A stretch of 64,000 nucleotides of DNA from Polynucleobacter sp. UK-Kesae-W10. Lineage in GTDB: Bacteria; Pseudomonadota; Gammaproteobacteria; Burkholderiales; Burkholderiaceae. This document shows positions 17,559 through 25,436 of this stretch, piece by piece. Position 1 is the first letter of the stretch. Each line of letters begins with the position of its first letter. The DNA lies in NCBI RefSeq assembly GCF_018881575.1, contig NZ_JACVQB010000001.1, positions 792,986-856,985 on the forward strand. The letters are read 5' to 3'. Under the pieces are notes generated by a model. That model ran no database searches. It worked only from the letters and a program-made list of their open reading frames with translations, and was not told where the DNA came from. The position numbers and the translations under genes were made by a program.

Positions 17559-18800
17559 TTAATGTGCGGATTCAGGCACTGCTTTTCCTTGGGCTAAAAG
17601 ATCACTTAAATCAATCGCAGTTTCAGCCATGACCGTACCGGCATTTCTTTTGAGATTCTCATTGTCTCTTGTGCCTTTGCTGCCCTGAGCTTGCATGTAG
17701 CGACCCAAATACTGCGCTCTAGCTACCACCTGCTGGCCGAGAATCAGGCGTTCATCGCTATAGGCTTGCAATGCCTCTGGCGTTGCTCCTAGGGCGGCAA
17801 TGTGCTTGGCGATCACAATGGCTTCATCACCAGCCTTGGTGACGCCCATACCCACATGGGGTCTGCCTACAAAGGCAGCATCTCCCATGAGGGCGATTCT
17901 GCCAAAGACGATTTGCTCAGAGCGGACATCGTAAATTGCCTGCAAGAATGGCATAGCTGTTTTTTCTAGAATTTCTGCGTACTGCGGCGCCAATATTTCT
18001 TGAGCAACTTTGCGCATATGCGCAATGTGTTTCCAGGATACTTTTGATGGCGGGATGCCGATAGGGTAATGGTGACCATCATCATCGGTTAATAGGCTAA
18101 CTAGCTCCTCATGCTCAGAAGCTGGTCGATACCATACGAAGTTGTAGCGACGTTTTCCTGGGCGGGTATCATTGCCGGAGCCCGCAACTGGATAACCTAG
18201 CATCTGCTCTCCATTGGGTAAGCAAAAGCCAAAACGATTAAATAATGTGTCTAAGGTGTATTGAGATAAATAAGCCTCATCACAGACGCCACGCCAAGCA
18301 ATATAACCAGCATATTGAGGCTGAATCTCTGGCGCTACTTGTGCACGCACTCCCGAGCGTATGCCATCAGATGCAATCAGCAATTCCGCTTCAAATTGGC
18401 TGCCATCCTCACAGGTGACTTGTACCGATTGCGCATCTTGTTTGACCACTTTGACGCTTTTACCCTGTAAATAGCGCTGGGCTGGAAAGCTTTCTTTCAG
18501 CATGTGGTACAGACGACTCCAGGAGGTGAGTACTTGCGGTAACTCCATTTCCCCCAGGCTTTGACCATCAGCACCTAAAGTCACTCGTTGTGTGACGGGT
18601 ACTCCTAGGGTGTGGTCGACAGTCACTCCAGCAGCTTTTAGGGCTGCAGCTAAGGCATCATGCGTAACAATGCCTGCGCCACGACCATCAAGGGAGCCGG
18701 TAGCTTTTTCTAACAGGGTGACGTCATGACCTTGGCGCAGCAAAATATTGGCTGCAAACAGTCCACCCAAAGATCCCCCGACTACTAGTATTTTTGCCAT
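17559..18800 (-). CDS. FAD-dependent aromatic-ring monooxygenase, similar to 2,6-dihydroxypyridine 3-hydroxylase
   Basis: A 413-residue group A flavoprotein monooxygenase. The Rossmann motif VVGGSLGGLFAANILLRQG binds FAD, the DG motif is ASDGIRSGVR, and the GD motif is ALMGDAAFVGRPHVGMG. The segments YAGYIAWRGVCDEAYL and RRYNFVWYRPASEHE resemble 2,6-dihydroxypyridine 3-hydroxylase of nicotine degraders (YAGYVTWRGV and NFQWYW, from memory), more than p-hydroxybenzoate hydroxylase. It should hydroxylate an electron-rich ring using NAD(P)H and O2. It lies 76 bases upstream of the importer genes and 20 bases after the VOC gene, and is part of the TetR-led run. Substrate remains inference. Confidence 0.8.
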   Translation of the reverse strand: MAKILVVGGSLGGLFAANILLRQGHDVTLLEKATGSLDGRGAGIVTHDALAAALKAAGVTVDHTLGVPVTQRVTLGADGQSLGEMELPQVLTSWSRLYHMLKESFPAQRYLQGKSVKVVKQDAQSVQVTCEDGSQFEAELLIASDGIRSGVRAQVAPEIQPQYAGYIAWRGVCDEAYLSQYTLDTLFNRFGFCLPNGEQMLGYPVAGSGNDTRPGKRRYNFVWYRPASEHEELVSLLTDDDGHHYPIGIPPSKVSWKHIAHMRKVAQEILAPQYAEILEKTAMPFLQAIYDVRSEQIVFGRIALMGDAAFVGRPHVGMGVTKAGDEAIVIAKHIAALGATPEALQAYSDERLILGQQVVARAQYLGRYMQAQGSKGTRDNENLKRNAGTVMAETAIDLSDLLAQGKAVPESAH

Positions 18801-18820
18801 AGGTATTTTCGAATATGTTC

Positions 18821-19279
18821 TTAAGCCGCTTTGGCGTCTAACGCAGCTTTTTCATCGGCTGGGTAATTGAGCTCAATCACAACACCGTTGGGATCATCAA
18901 GGAACACTTGATGAAGCTTTAATACAGGCACAGTGCGTTCCCGATAAGGAATATTCAATTGCTTGAGCAGTGTAATTTTTTCCTCCAATCCCTTCGCAAA
19001 AAAGGCAATGTGATCTATTGCACCTGAGCCATGTAGAGAGCTTGGATCACGGTCACCGAGATATTTTTTTAATCCATTGGGATCATTTTTATCAATTGCA
19101 ATTAAATGCAAGACGGCGTTTGCCCAATCACTGTCATCGCCGTTATAGAGCCACACGCCAGGGAACGGAAACTCTGGGCGGGGGCCTACGGTCAGGCCTA
19201 AAACTTTGCTAAAAAATTCTGTAGTTTTTTCAATTTCCAGGCTGCGGATTGAGAAGTGATTGAGGCTAAGGTTAGTCAT
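18821..19279 (-). CDS. VOC (glyoxalase/extradiol dioxygenase-fold) protein
   Basis: A 152-residue vicinal-oxygen-chelate protein. Two beta-alpha-beta-beta-beta modules are visible: LNHFSIRSLEIEKTTEFFSK with a candidate metal His, and AIDHIAFFAKGLEE with another; FLDDPNGVVIELNY supplies the C-terminal Glu. Members include glyoxalase I, ring-cleavage dioxygenases, epimerases and resistance proteins, so function is open. It is too short for a classical two-domain extradiol dioxygenase. Its place between the TetR regulator (14 bases) and the ring monooxygenase (20 bases) suggests a step acting on the hydroxylated product. Confidence 0.8.
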   Translation of the reverse strand: MTNLSLNHFSIRSLEIEKTTEFFSKVLGLTVGPRPEFPFPGVWLYNGDDSDWANAVLHLIAIDKNDPNGLKKYLGDRDPSSLHGSGAIDHIAFFAKGLEEKITLLKQLNIPYRERTVPVLKLHQVFLDDPNGVVIELNYPADEKAALDAKAA

Positions 19280-19293
19280 GGCGGCCTTTGGTG

Positions 19294-19986
19294 TTAAGCA
19301 AATAGGGTTTTGGCGGACTGCAAATAGGATTGCACGCGATCGCGAATAATTTCTTGTTCAGTATCGGGGCTTTCGGCTGCATAGATCGCCTGACCATAGA
19401 TCCAGCGGCGCATGCCGATATAAAAAATGCCACCATGAAGCCCCATTAAAAATTCCAGCTCACGCTGCGTAGGCTTCGAGCTAGTGGGGCGATCACAGTA
19501 TTTGCGTGTCTCGCGAATTAGTCTGGGCAGCAAACGCACTCTTAGGAGTTCAAAGAAGCGGTCACTGATAGAGTGGTCACTCAAACCCGAGAAAATCAAA
19601 ATGCGTACAAAGTCATACGTCAATACGGTATTGGTGTAGTCCAGGTAAAAAGCATTGAACTTTTCTTCTGGCGTAAGCGTCTCATCATCGAGTAATCGCT
19701 CCCACTCGGGCTTCCACCGTGATTCGAAAACCTCTTTATAGACTTCCTGAATCAGTGCATCTTTGGTGGGAAAGTAGTGATAGAGCAGAGTATGGGTTAC
19801 GCCAAGTTCCTTGGTGAGGTTACGTAGCTGTCCATCAATCCCATATTTTGCAAAAAACTGAATAGCCCGATCTAGGATCTGACGCTTCCGCTCGGCAGTA
19901 TTCATTCTCCTGCGGGCAGGGGTCTGCGCTTGAGCCTGATTTTCGGCCTGATTTGGGCTGGAAATACTATCTTCGCTAAAACGCAT
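19294..19986 (-). CDS. TetR-family transcriptional regulator
   Basis: A 230-residue repressor-type protein. After a polar, Gln/Ala-rich N-terminal tail of about 25 residues comes the TetR helix-turn-helix (AIQFFAKYGIDGQLRNLTKE and LGVTHTLLYHYFPTKDALI). The rest is helical ligand-binding domain. It leads the minus-strand run (VOC, monooxygenase, importer) and is transcribed away from coxG, with a 112-base gap containing a palindrome. This is the common layout for a local regulator controlling both directions and responding to a pathway metabolite. Confidence 0.88.
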   Translation of the reverse strand: MRFSEDSISSPNQAENQAQAQTPARRRMNTAERKRQILDRAIQFFAKYGIDGQLRNLTKELGVTHTLLYHYFPTKDALIQEVYKEVFESRWKPEWERLLDDETLTPEEKFNAFYLDYTNTVLTYDFVRILIFSGLSDHSISDRFFELLRVRLLPRLIRETRKYCDRPTSSKPTQRELEFLMGLHGGIFYIGMRRWIYGQAIYAAESPDTEQEIIRDRVQSYLQSAKTLFA

Positions 19987-20018
19987 GGTTTCTCAGGGTT
20001 TATCCGAATTTGGACTTA

Positions 20019-20056
20019 TTGACCAAAAGTTAAATAATGGTACATTGTTGAACAAT
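20019..20056 (+). promoter_or_regulatory. Candidate coxG promoter with overlapping palindromic operator
   Basis: TTGACC at 20019-20024 and TACATT at 20041-20046 are 16 bases apart and resemble a sigma-70 promoter for the plus-strand Mo-hydroxylase genes. ATTGTT-G-AACAAT at 20044-20056 is a perfect 6+6 inverted repeat that overlaps the -10 box, the position expected for repression by the divergent TetR-family protein. The assignment is inferred from position and symmetry. Confidence 0.45.
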
Positions 20057-20098
20057 TGGTAGATAAGACTCTATTCGTACAAACCCGAAGGAAAAGTA

Positions 20099-20575
20099 AT
20101 GGAATTAAACGGCGAACAGCTCATAGCGGCTCCAATCCCAGATGTATGGAAGGGATTGAACGATATTGACGTCTTAGCCAAGTCCATTCCAGGCTGCGAA
20201 GAGATTAGCCGGGTATCTCCTGAAGAAATCCACGCAAAGGTGATGTTCAAGATTGGGCCTGTACGGGCGCGTTTTGCCGGAAAGCTGCTGCTAAGCGACA
20301 TCATCCCTGATCAATCCTGCTCAATGGCTTTTGAAGGTTCCGGTGGGGCTGCAGGGTTTGCCAAGGGACGCTCGCGAGTAGAACTAAAAGCTGCAGAAGG
20401 CGGCACCTTAATTTCTTATACGACAGAGGCTTCCATTGGTGGAAAGCTAGGACAAATTGGTGGGCGCTTAATTAGTGCGTCAGCTAAAAAAATCGCAGAT
20501 GACTTTTTTCAAAGGTTTGCAAAAGAATTAGGCGGGGAGACAGTAGCGCTGGAGTCTGGCGCTAACGATGAGTAG
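20099..20575 (+). CDS. CoxG-like SRPBCC protein
   Basis: A 158-residue protein of the CO-dehydrogenase subunit G family. The N-terminus MELNGEQLIAAPIPDVWKGL, then SIPGCEEISR and MFKIGPVRARFAGK, are typical CoxG motifs, and GKLGQIGGRLISASAKKIAD closes the helix-grip fold. CoxG is not a catalytic subunit; in characterised systems it helps attach the CoxSML-type enzyme to the membrane or pass electrons to quinones. It begins the plus-strand operon and precedes the FAD subunit by 135 bases. Such genes accompany many molybdenum hydroxylases that do not oxidise CO. Confidence 0.87.
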   Translation: MELNGEQLIAAPIPDVWKGLNDIDVLAKSIPGCEEISRVSPEEIHAKVMFKIGPVRARFAGKLLLSDIIPDQSCSMAFEGSGGAAGFAKGRSRVELKAAEGGTLISYTTEASIGGKLGQIGGRLISASAKKIADDFFQRFAKELGGETVALESGANDE

Positions 20576-20710
20576 TAGGTAGTTAAAAAATAAAAAAATA
20601 GCAGTAGAAAAAAAGTAGTGAAGTACTAAAGCAGTAGTAGTGATGTAGTGAATATAAAAAACTATAAAAGCCGCAAAGGCTTATATTAATTAAGCGGTGG
20701 AGGAGACTCA
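20576..20710 (+). promoter_or_regulatory. AT-rich leader with GTAG repeats and alternative stems before the FAD subunit
   Basis: This 135-base gap is A-rich with several AGTAG/GTAGTG repeats up to about 20650. Then AAGCC (20668-20672) can pair with GGCTT (20678-20682), while CCGC (20671-20674) can instead pair with GCGG (20694-20697) next to the strong ribosome site GGAGGAG. The two stems exclude each other. No reading frame here looks real. Confidence 0.35.
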
Positions 20711-21565
20711 ATGAAAGCAGCAGCATTTGACTATGTAAAGCCAACAGCATTAAGCGATGCTTTAGCTTTGCTAGAGCAAGGTGGGGACGACGCAAGATTA
20801 ATTGCTGGCGGCCAAACCCTCCTGGCTACGTTGAATATGCGTTTATCAGAGCCCACAATTTTGATTGACATCACTGATGTGGACGAGCTCAAAGGAATTT
20901 CTGTTGTGGGCGACCATCTCAGAATTGGTGCTTTAGTAACACACACTGAAATTGAAGATTCTGAGTTGGTGGCCAAGCATGCTCCGCTGTTAAAAGCAGC
21001 GGCACCGCACATTGCACATCGTGCTATTCGAAATTTAGGTACCTGGGGCGGCTCGCTGGCTTATGGCGATCCTGCTGCTGAGTGGCCTGCTTGCAGCCTC
21101 ACTCTCCAAGCCACCATGGTCATTCAGGGCCCTAGTGGAGAACGCAAAATTGCTGCAAAAGATTTTTTTATTGATCTGTACACCACTTCACTAGAGCCAG
21201 ATGAAATTCTGGTCGCTACTGAAATTCCATTGGCCGCAAGTAATCAAGTGTTTTATTTCCATGAGCTTGCAAGACGCCATGGCGATTATGCTGTTGCGGG
21301 CTTGGCTGCAGTAGCGCAAAAGCAAGGCCATGTTTTAAGCAACTGCGCATTCACTTTTTTCTCTGTGAGCTCCACACCGGTCATGGCAGTTGCTGCACAA
21401 AATATCGTTGATGGCCAGCCATTAAATGATGAGTTAATTGTCAAAGCGGTTGAGGCTGCACGTGCTGAAATTGATGCAATTGCTGACATTACTAATAGCG
21501 CTGAAGCGAAGACGCATTTAATTGGCGTGCTACTTGAGCGTTGCTTAAAGCATTTAGCTGCCTAA
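20711..21565 (+). CDS. Molybdenum hydroxylase, FAD subunit (CoxM-like)
   Basis: A 284-residue FAD-binding subunit of the xanthine-oxidase family. The two FAD motifs are ARLIAGGQTLLATLNMRL (AGGQTL) near residue 34 and GTWGGSLAYGDPAAEWPA near residue 112. The C-terminal CO_deh_flav_C domain begins near 170 (YFHELARRHGDYAVAG). It accepts electrons from the [2Fe-2S] subunit and passes them to an acceptor. ATG at 20711 has a strong GGAGGAG site. The order M, S, L matches cox-type operons; the small subunit follows 27 bases later. Confidence 0.92.
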   Translation: MKAAAFDYVKPTALSDALALLEQGGDDARLIAGGQTLLATLNMRLSEPTILIDITDVDELKGISVVGDHLRIGALVTHTEIEDSELVAKHAPLLKAAAPHIAHRAIRNLGTWGGSLAYGDPAAEWPACSLTLQATMVIQGPSGERKIAAKDFFIDLYTTSLEPDEILVATEIPLAASNQVFYFHELARRHGDYAVAGLAAVAQKQGHVLSNCAFTFFSVSSTPVMAVAAQNIVDGQPLNDELIVKAVEAARAEIDAIADITNSAEAKTHLIGVLLERCLKHLAA

Positions 21566-21592
21566 TTACTCCAACTGTTCGAGGATTTAAAA

Positions 21593-22102
21593 ATGACTTT
21601 GAAGAAAAAAGTATCCATGACCGTGAACGGAGTTGCAGTAAATGCAGAGATTGAGCCGCGCCGTCATCTGGTGGATTTCTTGCGCGAGGATTTGCACCTT
21701 AAGGGACCGCACTTAGGTTGTGAGCAGGGCGCTTGCGGCGCTTGTACTGTGAAGGTGGATGGTCAAATTATTCGGGGCTGCTTATTTTTGGCGGTACAGG
21801 CCGATGGTTGCATAGTTGAGACGATTGAGGGGCTCACTAAAAGCGGTGCCTTGGCTGATCTCCAGGAATCCTTTTTGCGCCATAACGCGATGCAATGCGG
21901 TTTTTGTTCATCTGGCATGTTATTGGCTGCTGCCGAACTCATTGAGACTTCGCCAAAGGCGAGTCGTGAAGAAGTGCGCGAATGGATTTCTGGTAACTAC
22001 TGTCGCTGTACTGGATACCACTCGATTGTGGATGCAATTGTGGATGTACTAGAAGCCCGCGCTAGAGGTCAAAAAATTAAACCAGTCGTTGCTCACGTTT
22101 AA
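21593..22102 (+). CDS. Molybdenum hydroxylase, [2Fe-2S] subunit (CoxS-like)
   Basis: A 169-residue subunit carrying two [2Fe-2S] clusters. The plant-type cluster uses GCEQGACGACTVKVDG and a fourth Cys in RGCLF; the second uses MQCGFCSSGM and GNYCRCTGYHSI. It moves electrons from the molybdenum centre to the FAD subunit. VNGVAVNAEIEPRRHLVDFLR is the usual N-terminus, with the conserved LVDFLR preceding the cluster. Its last bases overlap the upstream reading space of the large-subunit gene, whose ATG lies at 22122, 20 bases after this stop. Confidence 0.93.
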   Translation: MTLKKKVSMTVNGVAVNAEIEPRRHLVDFLREDLHLKGPHLGCEQGACGACTVKVDGQIIRGCLFLAVQADGCIVETIEGLTKSGALADLQESFLRHNAMQCGFCSSGMLLAAAELIETSPKASREEVREWISGNYCRCTGYHSIVDAIVDVLEARARGQKIKPVVAHV

Positions 22103-22121
22103 GGGATTAGGGAAACGTATT

Positions 22122-24518
22122 ATGAATAAGCCAAGTGATTTAAAAGGACTCGTTCTCGATCCCGTTACCAATGATCAGCGCTATATCGGTAATAGTGAAC
22201 CTAGACATGGCGCTCGCCGCTTGCTTGAAGGTCAGGGCACCTACATCGATGATATTCAATTGCCCCGTATGGGACATGTGGTGTATTGGCGCTCCCCAGT
22301 AGCGCATATGAAGATTGGCAAAATCCATATTGAGCAAGCCAGCAAGATGCCAGGAGTATTGGCGGTAGTTGATGGTGTGCAAATGGCTAAAATTTGTAAG
22401 CCTTGGGTTGCTACCCTAGGGCATTTGACCGGTATGAAATCCGCTCCTCAGCATGCATTAGCGATTGACCGCGCATGCTGGCAGGGTGAGCCCGTCGTAG
22501 CTGTCGTGGCCGAGACCAGAGCGCAGGCGGAAGATGCATTGCAGTTGGTAGATGTCGAATGGGAAGAGTTGCCCGCAGTGATTTCCATGGAGTCTGCGTT
22601 AGATCCTGCCACGCCATTAATACATCCCGAGCTTGGTGATAATTTGTGCTTTACACGTAGCCTCGATGTCGGCAATGTGGATGAGGCATTTGCCAATGCC
22701 GATGTTGTCGCTGAAGCCACTTTTGGATTTGGCCGCCATACAGGCGTTACCCTCGAGCCGCGGTGTCAAATTGCTGATTACAACCCAGGAGAGCGTCGTC
22801 TGACGGTGTATCACTCACAGCAAGCGCCACATATGATGCAGGACTTGTACTGCCGTCAGTTTGGGTTTTCTGAATCTGATGTCCATGTGATTTGTAAGGA
22901 TGTGGGCGGTTCATTTGGTATCAAAGTACATGCTTATCCAGACGACTTTGCGACGGTAGGCTTGTCGATGATGCTCGAGCGCCCAGTCAAGTTCGTGGCA
23001 GATCGCTTAGAGTCATTTACGAGCGATATTCATGCGCGCGAACACCGTATCCAGGGGCGTATTGCTGCAAATAAGGCAGGTGATATCCTCGCTTTCGAAA
23101 TTAAGGATTTAACTGGTATTGGTCCTTATTCCATGTTCCCAAGAACCAGTGCCATTGAGGGCAATCAAGTAGTGAACTTGGTTGGTGGCCCTTATAAGCA
23201 TCAACATTATCGCGCCCATTTGGATGTCGTTTTTCAGAATAAAACACCAACTTGTCAGTATCGCGGTGTGGGGCACCCAATTGCCTGCGCAGTGACTGAG
23301 GGACTGGTTGACTTAGCTGCACAAAAATTGCGGATGGATCCATTGGAATTCCGCAAGCGCAATGTGATTCCAGATGATGCGTATCCATGCTCTGGAATTT
23401 CTGGAATCAAATTAGAGGTGCTTTCGCACGAGCAATGTTTGCGCACGATTGAAAAAATGATGGATTACTCCGCTTTGCGCAAAGAGCAGGCTGAGTTGCG
23501 TAAAAAAGGAATCTATCGAGGTATTGGTTTTGCAACCCTGATTGAGTTAACCAATCCAAGTCCTGCGTTCTATGGGGTAGGGGGTGCCCGTATTGCCTCT
23601 CAAGATGGCGCCTCTGTCCGTTTAGATCCCAGCGGTGTCGTTACTGTTTTGGTGGGTGTTGGTGAGCAAGGCCAGGGTACTGAAGGTATCTACGCCCAAA
23701 TCGCAGCCGATGCGGTTGGTGTTCCTATCAACCAGGTGCGGATTGTTACTGGAGACACTGACGTTACTCCTTACGGTGGTGGCACTTGGGCTTCTCGTGG
23801 TGCAGGTGTGGGTGGTGAGGCGGTATTGCTGGCCTGCCAGGCTTTACATGAAAATATTCTCAAACTTGCTGGTGCAATTTTGAATCGCCCTGTAAATGAA
23901 TTGTCGATTCATCGTAGTCATGTATTAGATAAAACGACTGGTGAGCAATTGCTGCCCTTTAGCGAAATTGGTCGCATTGGATATTTCCGTACCGATACAT
24001 TGCCAGCTGGATTCTCTGCTGACTTGATGGTAACTCGCCACTACACGCAAAAAGATTATCCATTTATCTTTACGAATGGTGTGCAGGCTTCTTACGTTGA
24101 GGTTGATCCTGATACTGGTTTTGTAAAACTCTTGAAGCACTGGGCTGTTGAAGATTGCGGTCGTGTGATTAACCCTATGTTGGTTGATGAGCAGGTGCGG
24201 GGTGCAATCGTTCAAGGTATTGGTGGCGTGTTGTTTGAAGAGTGTCTCTACGATGACAGTGGCCTATTGCGCAATGGCAGTATGGCTGATTACTTGGTGC
24301 CTATGGCAAATGAAATGCCAGACATCGAGGTGGCCCACGTGGAAACGCCTACCCAATCCTCCAAGTTAGGCGCCAAGGGTGCTGGTGAGGCTGGTACAGC
24401 AGGCGCTCCAGGCGCAGTACAAAATGCTATCAATGATGCGTTGGCGCCATTTAATGCCACTGTATTTGATCAGCCCATTACCTGCGAAAAAATCTTACGG
24501 GCCCTCAAGAAAATCTAA
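22122..24518 (+). CDS. Molybdenum hydroxylase, molybdopterin large subunit (CoxL-like, not form I CODH)
   Basis: A 798-residue molybdopterin-cytosine-dinucleotide-type large subunit. I start at ATG 22122 (MNKPSDLKG) with AGGGAAACG upstream. The substrate-facing loop reads CQYRGVGHPIACAVTE; genuine form I CO dehydrogenase has AYXCSFR, so CO is not its substrate. VGGSFGIKVHAYPDD and GTWASRGAGVGGEAV bind the cofactor, and GAKGAGEAGTAGAPGAV contains the catalytic Glu. The enzyme should hydroxylate an aldehyde or a heteroaromatic carbon with water as oxygen donor. With CoxG, CoxM-like and CoxS-like partners it forms one operon opposite the ring monooxygenase. Confidence 0.92.
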   Translation: MNKPSDLKGLVLDPVTNDQRYIGNSEPRHGARRLLEGQGTYIDDIQLPRMGHVVYWRSPVAHMKIGKIHIEQASKMPGVLAVVDGVQMAKICKPWVATLGHLTGMKSAPQHALAIDRACWQGEPVVAVVAETRAQAEDALQLVDVEWEELPAVISMESALDPATPLIHPELGDNLCFTRSLDVGNVDEAFANADVVAEATFGFGRHTGVTLEPRCQIADYNPGERRLTVYHSQQAPHMMQDLYCRQFGFSESDVHVICKDVGGSFGIKVHAYPDDFATVGLSMMLERPVKFVADRLESFTSDIHAREHRIQGRIAANKAGDILAFEIKDLTGIGPYSMFPRTSAIEGNQVVNLVGGPYKHQHYRAHLDVVFQNKTPTCQYRGVGHPIACAVTEGLVDLAAQKLRMDPLEFRKRNVIPDDAYPCSGISGIKLEVLSHEQCLRTIEKMMDYSALRKEQAELRKKGIYRGIGFATLIELTNPSPAFYGVGGARIASQDGASVRLDPSGVVTVLVGVGEQGQGTEGIYAQIAADAVGVPINQVRIVTGDTDVTPYGGGTWASRGAGVGGEAVLLACQALHENILKLAGAILNRPVNELSIHRSHVLDKTTGEQLLPFSEIGRIGYFRTDTLPAGFSADLMVTRHYTQKDYPFIFTNGVQASYVEVDPDTGFVKLLKHWAVEDCGRVINPMLVDEQVRGAIVQGIGGVLFEECLYDDSGLLRNGSMADYLVPMANEMPDIEVAHVETPTQSSKLGAKGAGEAGTAGAPGAVQNAINDALAPFNATVFDQPITCEKILRALKKI

Positions 24519-24543
24519 TTTTCTAGGGTTCCCGCCTACTTTG

Positions 24544-24570
24544 GTGCAAACCCGGAGTTCGGGTTTGCAC
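24544..24570. other. Perfect 11-bp hairpin without T-run after the Mo-hydroxylase operon
   Basis: GTGCAAACCCG (24544-24554) pairs perfectly with CGGGTTTGCAC (24560-24570) around a five-base loop. The bases that follow (ATCCTG) contain no U-tract on either strand, so it is not a standard intrinsic terminator. A weaker AT stem, AGAAAAT/ATTTTCT at 24508-24524, spans the stop codon just before. It may protect the 3' end or act as a regulatory or repeat element. Confidence 0.6.
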
Positions 24571-24652
24571 ATCCTGTAACATCCAGTTTTAGGGCTCTGG
24601 CAGGACTCGTCCCGTCACCCCTCTTCGTCAACTTGATACGGTACACATCGAT

Positions 24653-25429
24653 ATGTCTTCATTAAAAGGTAAAACAGCGCTTGTTACGGGCTCTACTAGC
24701 GGTATTGGTTTGGGTATGGCAATTGCTTTAGCGAAGCAGGGCGCCAATATTATGGTGAATGGTTTTGGTGAAAAAGATGATGCGATTGCCAAGATTAAAG
24801 CGTGCGGTGTTGAGGTGGATTATCACGGTGCTGACATGAGTAAGCCCGCTGAGATTGAGGACTTAGTAAAGCAGACTGAGAAGCGCTTTGGCTCATTGGA
24901 TATTTTGGTTAATAACGCTGGTATTCAATATACGGCCAATATTGAAGAATTCCCGACAGACAAATGGGATGCAATTATTGCGATTAATTTAAGTTCTGCG
25001 TTTCACACAACCCATCATGCTTTGCCTGGAATGAAACAGCGTAACTGGGGGCGCATTATTAATATTGCCTCAGTCCATGGCTTAGTGGCATCTACCCAAA
25101 AAGCCGCTTATGTAGCCGCCAAGCATGGCATTGTTGGATTAACGAAAGTCACTGCACTTGAAAATGCGCGCACCGGTATTACTTGTAATGCTATCTGCCC
25201 GGGCTGGGTGCTCACTCCGCTGGTGCAAAAGCAGGTTGATGCACGTGCTGAGCGCGAAGGCATATCCAATGAAGCTGCTAAGACTGCCTTGGTCTCTGAG
25301 AAGCAACCTTCCGGTGAGTTTGTCACCCCAGAGCAGTTGGCTGCATTAGCGGTCTTCCTTTGTGGGCCTGATGCTTCTGAAGTTCGTGGAGTTGCCTGGA
25401 ATATGGATGGTGGCTGGACTGCCCAGTAA
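24653..25429 (+). CDS. bdhA: 3-Hydroxybutyrate dehydrogenase (short-chain dehydrogenase)
   Basis: A 258-residue classical SDR. Motifs: TGSTSGIGLGMA (NAD binding), NNAG at about residue 90, catalytic Ser in INIASVHG, YVAAK (Tyr/Lys), and CNAICPGWVLTPLVQKQ. The last motif, with SNEAAKTALVSEKQPSGEFV, is characteristic of D-3-hydroxybutyrate dehydrogenase, which interconverts 3-hydroxybutyrate and acetoacetate in PHB turnover. It follows the Mo-hydroxylase operon by 134 bases and a hairpin, so it may be a separate unit. A role in the neighbouring pathway is possible but not needed to explain it. Confidence 0.9.
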   Translation: MSSLKGKTALVTGSTSGIGLGMAIALAKQGANIMVNGFGEKDDAIAKIKACGVEVDYHGADMSKPAEIEDLVKQTEKRFGSLDILVNNAGIQYTANIEEFPTDKWDAIIAINLSSAFHTTHHALPGMKQRNWGRIINIASVHGLVASTQKAAYVAAKHGIVGLTKVTALENARTGITCNAICPGWVLTPLVQKQVDARAEREGISNEAAKTALVSEKQPSGEFVTPEQLAALAVFLCGPDASEVRGVAWNMDGGWTAQ

Positions 25430-25436
25430 ATACAAA

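Noticed and set aside
20583..20795. Minus-strand open frame over the leader of the FAD subunit gene
   Set aside because: Low-complexity Ser/Leu/Phe translation of an A-rich GTAG repeat; overlaps the true ATG and ribosome site of the plus-strand gene.
22122..24518. Aerobic CO dehydrogenase
   Set aside because: The CoxM/S/L/G layout suggests CODH, but the active-site loop lacks the form I AYXCSFR signature and has QYRGVGH instead.
24379..24579. Plus-strand open frame reaching past the Mo-hydroxylase stop
   Set aside because: Out of frame with the catalytic Glu motif region and no ribosome site; the 11-bp hairpin covers its end.
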